DNA from: Paenibacillus sp. Root444D2
GTDB taxonomy: Bacteria; Bacillota; Bacilli; Paenibacillales; NBRC-103111
Assembly: GCF_001426375.1 (NCBI RefSeq)
Contig: NZ_LMEO01000012.1
Span: 186,001 to 250,000 of the forward strand
Length of the DNA stretch: 64,000 nt
Direction: 5' to 3'
Shown here: piece after piece, positions 53,537 to 62,314 of the stretch
Layout: the number at the start of each line of letters is the position of its first letter
How positions within the stretch are numbered: the stretch's first letter is position 1
Made by a program: the position numbers and the translations under genes
The notes under the pieces: generated by a model
Database searches by the model: none
Told to the model about the DNA's origin: nothing
Seen by the model: only the letters and a program-made list of their open reading frames with translations

Positions 53537-56500
53537 CTACAGTTCCTCAACGACAATGCGACTCCCGCGCCCAGATGGCTCTGCTGGAAGGACGATTAAT
53601 TTACGAGCTAGACGAGCACGGAGCTCTGGAACGTGGGAAATGACGCCCACGGCTAGACTATCCATATGAAGCTTCTCTAGCGCACCAATGACCATGTCCA
53701 GCAGCTCTTGGTCAAGCGTACCGAAGCCCTCATCGAGGAAGAAGAATTCCAGCGGGTATTCCCCCTTCAGCTGGATCTGTGCCGAAAGCGCGAGCGCTAA
53801 CGCCAGCGAGGTAAGGAACGTTTCACCGCCCGACAGGGTGCTTACTGGGCGTTTTACCCCGCCGTTGGCATCATCACGGATGACGAAGCCTCCTCCGGAG
53901 TCGACCTCAATCGCGTAGCGTCGACGCGTTAATTCACCTAGCCGCTCTGAAGCAGCGCGGCTAACTTGCATGAGCTGCTCTTCGGCGAGGTATTCGACGA
54001 AGGCATTGGCCTTAAGGACGGCTTGCAGCTTGCCAAGCCGTTCCAGCTGCGTTGCCTGTTCGGCACGACGCGCCTCAAGCTCGCACCACCGCGCATGCCG
54101 CGTAGCGAGCTCGCTCGCGCCTTGCGCCGCCTTTGCCCGCGTCTCGAGCGCGGCCTCGGCGGCCGCTTTCGCGGCGCTCAGCTGCGCCTGCGACTGCGCC
54201 CACTCGTCCGCGCTCAGCACGCGGCCCTGCAGCTTCGCTGCCAGCTGCGCCAGCTGGGCGCGCAGCGCCTGCTCGCGCTCGCGGTGCTCCGCCGCGAGCT
54301 GCGCCCACTGGCGGCGCTGCTCGGGCGCCAGCGCCGCGGCTTCTGCGGCTTCGCGCGTCGCGAAGCCGTTATCCGTGAGCGCGCCGTGCAGCGCGCGCTC
54401 GGTCTGCGCCAGCTGCCGCGCGGCGGCGGCGGCGGCTTCGGCGGCGGCGCTGTAGCGCTGCGCCGCCAGGAGCTGCTCGCGCTGCGCAGCAGCGTGCGCG
54501 AGCTTGGTCATCTGCGCGAGCTGCCGCAGCTGCTCTAGCGCGGAGGTCGCCTCCGCGATGAGCTGCGGCACAGCCGCGCCGGGCGCGCGCAAAGCGAGCT
54601 GCCGCGACTTGTCAGCGGCGAGCTGCGCCAAGCCCTGCAGCCGTTCATGCAGCTGCAGGGCAGTACGATCCTGCTCCAGTGCGGCGCGCTGGAGCTCGTC
54701 GATCTTCCCGTTTAGCTCGTCAAGAAACGGGATGCTCTTCTCAATTCGGCCGCGGAGCTCCTCGGCTAATCGCTCATTGGCAAGAAGCAGTTCAAGCTGC
54801 TGGTCTACGTCTATCCAAGAAAGTTCCGCATAACGCTCCTGCCAACCTTTTAATTGCTCACCTAGCGTTGTTGTTATTGAAGCTAACCTGCTATCCGATT
54901 CTGATAACAAGCTCACAGCCGCTTGCATCTGAGCATCTGCTTGCACGAATTGTTGTGCGAGAAGCGCATGCTCTTTCTGCATACTTTGGAAAGAATGCTC
55001 AAGTTCTTCAGACTGGGAAATACAGGTAGACAGGCTTGCCTCCATAACTTTCCATTCCTCATGCAAAGCCTCAAAACTTATATCTTCATGAAGCTCCCCA
55101 AGATTGGCATTAGCTTCTTCTTCTTTCCCAACAGCTGCCTCACCCCAAGCCATAGAGGATTGTTCACTGGTCAATTCAGCTTGTTCCTGACCGGATGCAG
55201 CTAAAACCACCGCCAAATCAACGGACTGCCGATGCACTGCAGCCAATCTGCGCAGCAGCTGCTGTCCCGTGAATTGACGCTCTTTTGCATGCTGAATTAG
55301 CTCTTCTACTTGTCGAATCAGCTCTTCATTTGCCCCCAGATCATAGGCAGTTTCAACGGGCACTCCCCTATGCAGCTTTAATGGATGTTCTGTCGCACCA
55401 CATACAGGGCAGTGTTCCCCATCCGCAAGCTCACTGGCAAGAATCGCTGCCAAAGCATGACGCTCTTGCATTTTCCAACTCAACTTCTGCCTCTCTTTGT
55501 AAGTTTGTAAAACAGGTACGAACTTGGTGAATGCTGCACTTTGCAAGTTAACCACACTACCCGTTTCCTGCAACTCCTTCAGCCATCCTGACAATTTAAC
55601 CTGACAGGCTTGCCGCTTGGCTGCCAACTGCAATTGACTTTGTTCCACTACCAAGTAAGCGCCAGCTTTTTCTTCTCTGGCCTTCTTAGCTTCAAGCTCT
55701 TGGGCTTGGAGTTGTTCAATTGCCTTCTTTTCTTGAGAAGCAGATTGTAATAGTTGTCTGGATACAGATGTGGTTTCCACCATTTTCAGCTGCTCTTTAA
55801 GCTCAGTTTGTTTAAGGATTGCTTTTTGTTTTGTTTCTATGTTTTTACTCACTTCAGCCTGCAAATGCGTTAAAGTTGCCTTGATTTCAGCTTCTTGATT
55901 CTGAGTGATTTGAATTTGACTTTGAACTTGTTCAAGCTCTTGCTGAATGACTAGAGCCTGCTGCAGTTGGTCCAACCGCAATAAAAGCGGCCCTTCCTGT
56001 AAAGCCAGCTCTTGCTGCGCATGTTCAAATTTGTGAACAGCTTGCTGATACGATGTTTCAGCTGTCTGCTTTGAAGCTTCTGCAATCTCAAGCTGCGTCT
56101 TCCCTGTCAACACATCTTCGGAAGCCAAAACATGCTGTTCCAGATAGGGCCTCACCTTTTCAGCCTGCTCTGCTTTTTGAAGAAGGAGCTCCTTCTCGAG
56201 GATTAACGGCTCTTGTTCCTGCTGCTTTTGCTTTTCTTGTTCCAGCGTTTTTTTCTCCATCTGCCACTGAAACACCTGCTTATGCTCGTCATAAGACTTT
56301 TCCTGCTGCTCCAAATGATGACGACTTCGAACCGCCTCTTGTTCTGCTTCCAGAAGTTTGGCATTGGCCTCTTCTAGCGCTCTCTCTGAAGCATCACCAA
56401 GCCCCTGCTGCTCTGCAGCGAGCTGCTTTACTGTGCTGTCCGTTTCTTTCACTTTGGAACTAACCTTCGCGCTCAAATGATCCCCATACTGTTCAAGGTG

Positions 56501-57025
56501 AAATAGCCTCTGCAGCATTTGCCTGCGATCCTTGCCGGTCAACGTCAGAAATTCTGCAAATTTCCCTTGCGGGAGCACGACAGCTCTCGTAAAGTCCTGC
56601 ATAGACAAACCCAGAATATGCTGTACCTGCTGATTCACCTCACCCGCTTTATCCGCAAGTACAATGGTCTCAGTCCCTTTGATATGTAAAAGCCGAGTAA
56701 TGGTCCCGTTTATGGACATCTCCGCTCCGCGCTTGAATTGCCTCTCGACACGATAACGCTCAGTGCCAGCCGCATTCGTCAGCTCAAACGTAAAAGAAAC
56801 GAACAGCGTCTGCTCCGCATGATTCATAATCGCTTGCGTGCCACCGCTTGCTCTTTCCACTTTGCCATATAACGATAGCGTGATCGCATCAAGAATGGAT
56901 GATTTCCCACTGCCCGTTGGCCCAAATATGCCAAACACGCCCGCATCCACTAATTGGCTAAAATCGATCGTCTGCATTTCTCGATAACTCTGAAGTCCGG
57001 ACATTTGCAACTGAATTGGACGCAT
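53537..57025 (-). CDS. sbcC: Exonuclease subunit SbcC (SMC-like ATPase)
   Basis: Forms with SbcD the Mre11-Rad50-type nuclease that cuts hairpins and protein-blocked DNA ends. 1162 residues: Walker A GPTGSGKSSILDAI (~33-46), long coiled-coil arms, zinc hook CPVCGATEHPL (Cys538 and Cys541), a second coiled coil, ABC signature STLSGGETFLTSLALALALS (~1060) and Walker B FFFLDEGFGTLD (~1093). It follows sbcD by 82 bases. The second coiled coil (about residues 800-1000; 54030-54620) is extremely Ala/Gln/Arg/Glu-rich, with a G+C content far above the surroundings. Confidence 0.96.
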   Translation of the reverse strand: MRPIQLQMSGLQSYREMQTIDFSQLVDAGVFGIFGPTGSGKSSILDAITLSLYGKVERASGGTQAIMNHAEQTLFVSFTFELTNAAGTERYRVERQFKRGAEMSINGTITRLLHIKGTETIVLADKAGEVNQQVQHILGLSMQDFTRAVVLPQGKFAEFLTLTGKDRRQMLQRLFHLEQYGDHLSAKVSSKVKETDSTVKQLAAEQQGLGDASERALEEANAKLLEAEQEAVRSRHHLEQQEKSYDEHKQVFQWQMEKKTLEQEKQKQQEQEPLILEKELLLQKAEQAEKVRPYLEQHVLASEDVLTGKTQLEIAEASKQTAETSYQQAVHKFEHAQQELALQEGPLLLRLDQLQQALVIQQELEQVQSQIQITQNQEAEIKATLTHLQAEVSKNIETKQKAILKQTELKEQLKMVETTSVSRQLLQSASQEKKAIEQLQAQELEAKKAREEKAGAYLVVEQSQLQLAAKRQACQVKLSGWLKELQETGSVVNLQSAAFTKFVPVLQTYKERQKLSWKMQERHALAAILASELADGEHCPVCGATEHPLKLHRGVPVETAYDLGANEELIRQVEELIQHAKERQFTGQQLLRRLAAVHRQSVDLAVVLAASGQEQAELTSEQSSMAWGEAAVGKEEEANANLGELHEDISFEALHEEWKVMEASLSTCISQSEELEHSFQSMQKEHALLAQQFVQADAQMQAAVSLLSESDSRLASITTTLGEQLKGWQERYAELSWIDVDQQLELLLANERLAEELRGRIEKSIPFLDELNGKIDELQRAALEQDRTALQLHERLQGLAQLAADKSRQLALRAPGAAVPQLIAEATSALEQLRQLAQMTKLAHAAAQREQLLAAQRYSAAAEAAAAAARQLAQTERALHGALTDNGFATREAAEAAALAPEQRRQWAQLAAEHREREQALRAQLAQLAAKLQGRVLSADEWAQSQAQLSAAKAAAEAALETRAKAAQGASELATRHARWCELEARRAEQATQLERLGKLQAVLKANAFVEYLAEEQLMQVSRAASERLGELTRRRYAIEVDSGGGFVIRDDANGGVKRPVSTLSGGETFLTSLALALALSAQIQLKGEYPLEFFFLDEGFGTLDQELLDMVIGALEKLHMDSLAVGVISHVPELRARLARKLIVLPAEPSGRGSRIVVEEL

Positions 57026-57107
57026 ACGCTTGTCCTCCTTTCATAAAAGCACTAGAGCTTGTTATATGTTCCATCTGTTTTTTTCTTTGTTAACATCAAA
57101 ATCAGTC

Positions 57108-58286
57108 TTATTCCCCAGCAGCATCCGCCAAATCCTTCTCCTGCAGCAGCTCCAAAAATAACCGAACCAATTCTGGTTCAGGCTGAGCGCCGCCTGTTTG
57201 ACGAGAGTAGAAACGCGTGAAGTGCTCCTCCATCGACAGATCAGATCTGGATACCACGGCTCGAACAGCCTCCATCTCCGGGTAAATTGGCCGAATATGT
57301 ATAAAGCCTTCGTATGCTTTGCGCAGCGATTGAATCTGTTCGATAGACATGGCTTCTGTCATTGTGACTTCCAAATCGATCCAGGCAGAAGCATCGCGTT
57401 GTTCATCCAGCCATTGATGTACTTGCCCAATTCCTTCTTTGGCTTTCCAACTCACAAGAGGGCGGCCCGAAGTAAGAAATATTTCCTTAGGCTCTGCAGC
57501 TTGTCCCGGAGCTAGATCGAGTACTGTGACCGACTTCGCTTGGCCTGCTTCCGAGAAGCTGTAGGCGATAGGGGAACCGCAGTAACGGATAGGAGACGCT
57601 GCTTTCACATTTTGCGGTCTATGCAAATGGCCAAGCGCAACATATTGCGCTCCTGCCGTCAGAGCATTCGTATCTACCGTATAGGCGCCCCCTACTTGGA
57701 TGGGACGTTCCGATTCAGTTTCATGACCGCCAAGAACATACAAATGGCTCATGATCAGATTCACTGTGCCGACTTCAAAAGAAGCCGCTTGTTTACGAAT
57801 AAGTGCACCCACGCGTTCGGAATATTTGCTGCGTAGTACTTCCTCCTCGGCAACATCCGAAAGCAGCTCCTTGAGTCGTGATTCCGACGGGTACGGCAGC
57901 GCAATCAGACGTGCCAGCTCACCTGTTCTTGCAATACCAATCGACTGAATGTCAGGGGCCGGTAAGCCAATAATCGTGATCCCTTGTTTAGCCGCAAGCG
58001 GACCTGATGCTGCAAGCCGATCCGGATGATCATGGTTGCCGGAGATTATGGCCACTTGGCGCTTACCGCCATCAGCCAATCTGGCAATGCCTTCATAGAA
58101 AAGCTGTTCAGCAGCAGCGGGAGGATTTACGCTGTCATAGATATCTCCTGCGATCAGAACTAAATCGATGGCTTGATCTTGAACAATCTGCACAAGCTCA
58201 TCCATGAAAGCCGTCTGTTCCTCTAACCGGCTGCGTCCTTCAAGTGTACGTCCAAAGTGCCAATCGGCTGTGTGTAGAATTCGCAT
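57108..58286 (-). CDS. sbcD: Exonuclease subunit SbcD (Mre11-like)
   Basis: 392 residues. Metallophosphoesterase motifs: MRILHTADWHFGRTLEG, LVLIAGDIYDSVNPP, AIISGNHDHPDRL, MSHLYVLGGHE, ALGHLHRPQ. It carries the nuclease site and pairs with SbcC, the next gene. It is 52 bases after addA in the conserved addB-addA-sbcD-sbcC order. Confidence 0.97.
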   Translation of the reverse strand: MRILHTADWHFGRTLEGRSRLEEQTAFMDELVQIVQDQAIDLVLIAGDIYDSVNPPAAAEQLFYEGIARLADGGKRQVAIISGNHDHPDRLAASGPLAAKQGITIIGLPAPDIQSIGIARTGELARLIALPYPSESRLKELLSDVAEEEVLRSKYSERVGALIRKQAASFEVGTVNLIMSHLYVLGGHETESERPIQVGGAYTVDTNALTAGAQYVALGHLHRPQNVKAASPIRYCGSPIAYSFSEAGQAKSVTVLDLAPGQAAEPKEIFLTSGRPLVSWKAKEGIGQVHQWLDEQRDASAWIDLEVTMTEAMSIEQIQSLRKAYEGFIHIRPIYPEMEAVRAVVSRSDLSMEEHFTRFYSRQTGGAQPEPELVRLFLELLQEKDLADAAGE

Positions 58287-58338
58287 AACTCAACTCCTTT
58301 CTAAACATTTCATATGCTCCGTATCTATCTATCACCTT

Positions 58339-61300
58339 TTACATCTCCAACAATTTCGCCCCGTCAAAGAAATACAAGAACTTCCCTATCACAGGACGCT
58401 TCCAAATATGTTCCACGGCTCGGGTATACAGTGTTATTTGCTTCTCATAACGCACCATCAGCTCTGCGTCACTGTTTCCCTTTACCGCATCCGTTTTATA
58501 ATCAACTAACACGAGTCCTAGCTCGTCTTCGAATAAACAATCGATAACCCCTTGAATTAACACGGTCTCACCTATCGTGGAGCGGTCAGTACCCATGTAA
58601 ACCTCATCCGCGGGCAGTCCGTAGCTAAAGGGCACCTCACGCTGCACGTTCGCAGCTTGTACCATTCTTTTACCAACTTCTGTTTCGAAAAACTTCAATA
58701 CAACCGGAATATCTACAACATCACATTGCTCCTGAGTAAGCGTTTGTTTATTCAGCATCTCCTCAAGAGTTGCCTGGATGCTTGATACCGTTGGCGATTC
58801 CTGCAGAGATAGATTTTGCATAACAGCATGGACAACGGTCCCCTTTTCAGCTGCAGTTAGCTTTTTCTCTTCCATGAATCGAGGCCTGCGCCATACAGCA
58901 GTCTTTGGCTTCACCTGCGATTCATACAAAGCAGCAGCTTCTGCTCCAGTCGGGAATTCCATTTCTCCCGCTATTCGATTCCGTTCAGACAAACGCTTCA
59001 TTTCCGATACTGTGGTCTTAGCAAAATGCTTTGGCGCATCCGGATATTCGTATGTCCACGAGAGCCGATCCTCCAACCAATCCTTCCATCTACCCGCCGT
59101 AGGTACAGAATGACTTTGATGAACGGCTGACATTCGTTCTGCGTCGGGTAACACACTTTCAGCTTCCAACTGTTCTTCCATTTGTAAGCTCTCGGGCTGG
59201 ATAACCGTTAACTTCCATTTTGAAGGATCTTGCAACAGACGCACGCTAGAAGATGCCTCACTAATGCCCAGGCGTTCTCTCCACAGAGCCGCATCTGGAT
59301 GACGAAGCAGGGCAGGTCCGACCCAATCAAGATAGCTCCTTGCCTTCGCCAATTCAAAGTCCGGCAAATACCAATCTGTCCTAGACAGATGACGGCCCCA
59401 CCCACGCAGCAGCTTATCGAGTGATTTCACAGTGCCAAGTAAATACAGCTTTTCTCTCGCCCTTGTGAGAGCAACATACAAGACGCGCATTTCCTCTGCA
59501 AGCAGCTCTAGCTTCATTCTTCTTTTGATAGCTAAGGAAGGCAGTGTCGGATAGCTTACACGCAAATTCGTATCCACAAAACGAGGTCCAAAGCCGAGCT
59601 CTTTATGCAGTAAAAACGCGTCATTCAAATCACGTTGATTGAACATTTTGGCCATTCCTGCCACGAATACAACAGGGAACTCAAGCCCCTTACTTTTATG
59701 AATGGACATGATGCGAACCACATCTTCTTGTTCACCGAGCGCACGCGCTGTGCCTAGGTCTCCGCCACTCTCTTTCATTCGTTCGATAAAACGCAGGAAG
59801 CGGAATAATCCCCGTAGAGATGTGCTTTCATATTGTCTTGCACGATCGTATAACGCTCTTAAATTTGCTTGTCTTTGCAAACCACCAGGTAGTCCCCCGG
59901 CGAAATCGTAATAACCCGTTTGTCTGTAGATGCTCCAAATTAAATCGGCAAGTGAGCCTTGTCTAGCGTCATTCCGCCACTTTTCTAGAAGCCCAAGAAA
60001 ATGGTTCAGCTTTTGTAAAAGAACTTCGTTATCATCCGACTCTGCACTTTTAACTACCTGTAAGACAGACTCGTAAAAAGGCACTGATTTATCCGCGACC
60101 CTGATTTGCGCTAAATCCTCAGCGGTTAGCTGAACAACCGGTGAACGCAGTATGGCCGCTAATGGCACATCCTGATACGGATTGTCGATGACTTTCAACA
60201 AGGAAAGCATCACTTCTACTTCTGTTGCAGAAAAATATCCGGTGCTCAGTTCCGCATAGGCCGGTATCTCCTGCTTTTTGAGTTCTTCAATGATGACAGG
60301 AGACCACGCCTGCGTCGCCCGCAGCAAAATGACGATATCGCGATAGGTCGCAGGACGATCCCCGCCCGTTCTTTTATCAAAAACCTGAAAAGCTTCCTGT
60401 CCTCCAGCACCAAGTAATTCTCGGATTTGGCGGGCAATCGCGCGCGCTTCCAGCTGCGCTGTTTCTAGTTCTTGCGCTTCTATTACGGGATCAGAGGCTC
60501 CTTCGGCCCCCTCTCCAAAAGCTTCTGATTCTTGATCATCGGTATCATCAGTGAACGATTCACTTTTGTCTGGCACTTCCGTCCCACGATCGACAATCAG
60601 CATTTCTACCGAACAGTCGGAAGCAGATGGCGGATAGCCCGCTCCGTATACAAGTTCTGCGCGCTCATCATAAGCGATTTCACCAACAGTTTCGTTCATC
60701 ATTTGTTTAAAAAGAAAATTGACCGCATCGACAACCTGAATGCGACTGCGGAAATTACGCGCCAAATCGATTCTTCCGCCTTCTGCAGACGTTTCTGGCG
60801 CTTCATCCTTATTGGAACGGTACGCCTTATACTTCTCCAGGAAGAGACCTGGCTCAGCAAGACGGAACCGATATATACTCTGTTTCACGTCGCCTACCAT
60901 AAATCGATTGCCAGGCTTCGTATTCGAGATTAGTTCAACAATAGCTTCCTGTACGCGGTTCGTATCCTGGTATTCATCCAGAAGTACTTCCACGAATTGT
61001 CTGCGATAAGCCTGAGCAGCCTCGGATGGAATCAGTTCCCCGGGAATAGAGCCCTCTGCGCTAAGAATTTGTAAACAATAGTGCTCCAAATCAGCAAAAT
61101 CGATCAAACCCTTAGCTTGCTTAGCTTCTTGATACCGCTGTCCGAAATCAACAACCAGATCCACTAACGTATGAAGCAAAGGAGCCATTTCGGCAATTTC
61201 TTGATGGAATTGTTCAGGTGTACGCCCGAACAGTTCTTCCTTCATTTTGTTAATTTGCTCTTTGGCTTTATTGCGCAGTTCTTTGACTTCCTCTTGCAGC

Positions 61301-62292
61301 TCTTTGTCATAGTCATCGCCTTTGCATGCTTTGAGCTTGCCAAACTCGACAGTCTGGAAACCAAGATACAAGACGGACCACGGATAGGTGGTCGTTTCAC
61401 GCAAATTGTTTACGAGCAGCAGATCTTCTCGCAGATTGTCCAAATACGGGGCTGGACCTCCAGGCGATTCAGCGATCTGCTGCGCTTGCCGCAGCAGATC
61501 AGCGGCTCCTTCCAGCTCTAAAGACAGGTCGCGGATCAGACTCTGCTCCCAGATCGAATAGTCCGCTGGCGCAGTCGCTGCGGCAACGTAAGGCAGCGCC
61601 TCCTGCATAACGGAGGCTGCCTCATCCGGCACGTCCTGCGGTACCTGCGGCGCCGGCGGTCCAAACATCGAAGCCGTCGCTCTGAGCCAGTACTCCGGCC
61701 ACGGATGACTGCGCGATACATCATACAGCTTCTGAATAAGCTGCATGATCGCGTCGTCGTTGCGCTCGCCGCTGAACGAATCGACCAGCCGCCAGAAGGC
61801 GCTGTTCTCTCCGCTCACGGCGTAGTACTGCTCAAGCATTTCGCCTAACAGGTCTTGGCGAAGCAGGTCAGCCTCCGTCTCGTTTGCGATACGGAAGCCC
61901 GGGTCTAACCGAATGAGGCTGAAGTAACGTTGAACAACTTCCAGACAGAAGGAATGCAGCGTTGTAATCGATGCGCGTCCCATCAGTGCGAGCTGCTTGC
62001 GCAAATGCTGCGAATGCGGCTGCTTCATCAACTCTTTTTCCAGTGCTTCACGAATACGATGCTTCATCTCAGATGCCGCTGCCTTGGTAAACGTCGCGAC
62101 CAGCAAACGGTCAACATCAATCGGCTCCCACTCATTGGATATCCGGCGTATAATCCGCTCGACGAGTACGGCGGTTTTGCCTGAACCAGCAGCAGCGGCA
62201 ACAAGCATGTTTTGACCCTTGAGTGTAATTGCATCCCATTGATCATCCGTCCATGTGCTGCCGGGTGGCTTAGACTGTTGTTGTTTATTCAC
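58339..62292 (-). CDS. addA: Helicase-exonuclease AddAB, subunit AddA
   Basis: 1317 residues. UvrD-like helicase with Walker A AAAAGSGKTAVLVERI (~32-47), Walker B LLDEYQDTN, and a C-terminal RecB-type nuclease with GVIDCLFEDELGLVLVDYKTD (~1245-1265). AddAB resects double-strand ends until a Chi-like site and loads RecA. It is 22 bases downstream of addB. Confidence 0.97.
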   Translation of the reverse strand: MNKQQQSKPPGSTWTDDQWDAITLKGQNMLVAAAAGSGKTAVLVERIIRRISNEWEPIDVDRLLVATFTKAAASEMKHRIREALEKELMKQPHSQHLRKQLALMGRASITTLHSFCLEVVQRYFSLIRLDPGFRIANETEADLLRQDLLGEMLEQYYAVSGENSAFWRLVDSFSGERNDDAIMQLIQKLYDVSRSHPWPEYWLRATASMFGPPAPQVPQDVPDEAASVMQEALPYVAAATAPADYSIWEQSLIRDLSLELEGAADLLRQAQQIAESPGGPAPYLDNLREDLLLVNNLRETTTYPWSVLYLGFQTVEFGKLKACKGDDYDKELQEEVKELRNKAKEQINKMKEELFGRTPEQFHQEIAEMAPLLHTLVDLVVDFGQRYQEAKQAKGLIDFADLEHYCLQILSAEGSIPGELIPSEAAQAYRRQFVEVLLDEYQDTNRVQEAIVELISNTKPGNRFMVGDVKQSIYRFRLAEPGLFLEKYKAYRSNKDEAPETSAEGGRIDLARNFRSRIQVVDAVNFLFKQMMNETVGEIAYDERAELVYGAGYPPSASDCSVEMLIVDRGTEVPDKSESFTDDTDDQESEAFGEGAEGASDPVIEAQELETAQLEARAIARQIRELLGAGGQEAFQVFDKRTGGDRPATYRDIVILLRATQAWSPVIIEELKKQEIPAYAELSTGYFSATEVEVMLSLLKVIDNPYQDVPLAAILRSPVVQLTAEDLAQIRVADKSVPFYESVLQVVKSAESDDNEVLLQKLNHFLGLLEKWRNDARQGSLADLIWSIYRQTGYYDFAGGLPGGLQRQANLRALYDRARQYESTSLRGLFRFLRFIERMKESGGDLGTARALGEQEDVVRIMSIHKSKGLEFPVVFVAGMAKMFNQRDLNDAFLLHKELGFGPRFVDTNLRVSYPTLPSLAIKRRMKLELLAEEMRVLYVALTRAREKLYLLGTVKSLDKLLRGWGRHLSRTDWYLPDFELAKARSYLDWVGPALLRHPDAALWRERLGISEASSSVRLLQDPSKWKLTVIQPESLQMEEQLEAESVLPDAERMSAVHQSHSVPTAGRWKDWLEDRLSWTYEYPDAPKHFAKTTVSEMKRLSERNRIAGEMEFPTGAEAAALYESQVKPKTAVWRRPRFMEEKKLTAAEKGTVVHAVMQNLSLQESPTVSSIQATLEEMLNKQTLTQEQCDVVDIPVVLKFFETEVGKRMVQAANVQREVPFSYGLPADEVYMGTDRSTIGETVLIQGVIDCLFEDELGLVLVDYKTDAVKGNSDAELMVRYEKQITLYTRAVEHIWKRPVIGKFLYFFDGAKLLEM

Positions 62293-62314
62293 GTATGTAC
62301 GCTCCTTTCTGCTT

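Noticed and set aside
53966-54538. 190-codon plus-strand open frame (and several overlapping ones) inside sbcC
   Set aside because: They arise from the G+C-rich Ala/Gln/Arg codon block of sbcC; low-complexity Leu/Arg/Ala sequence without a start signal.
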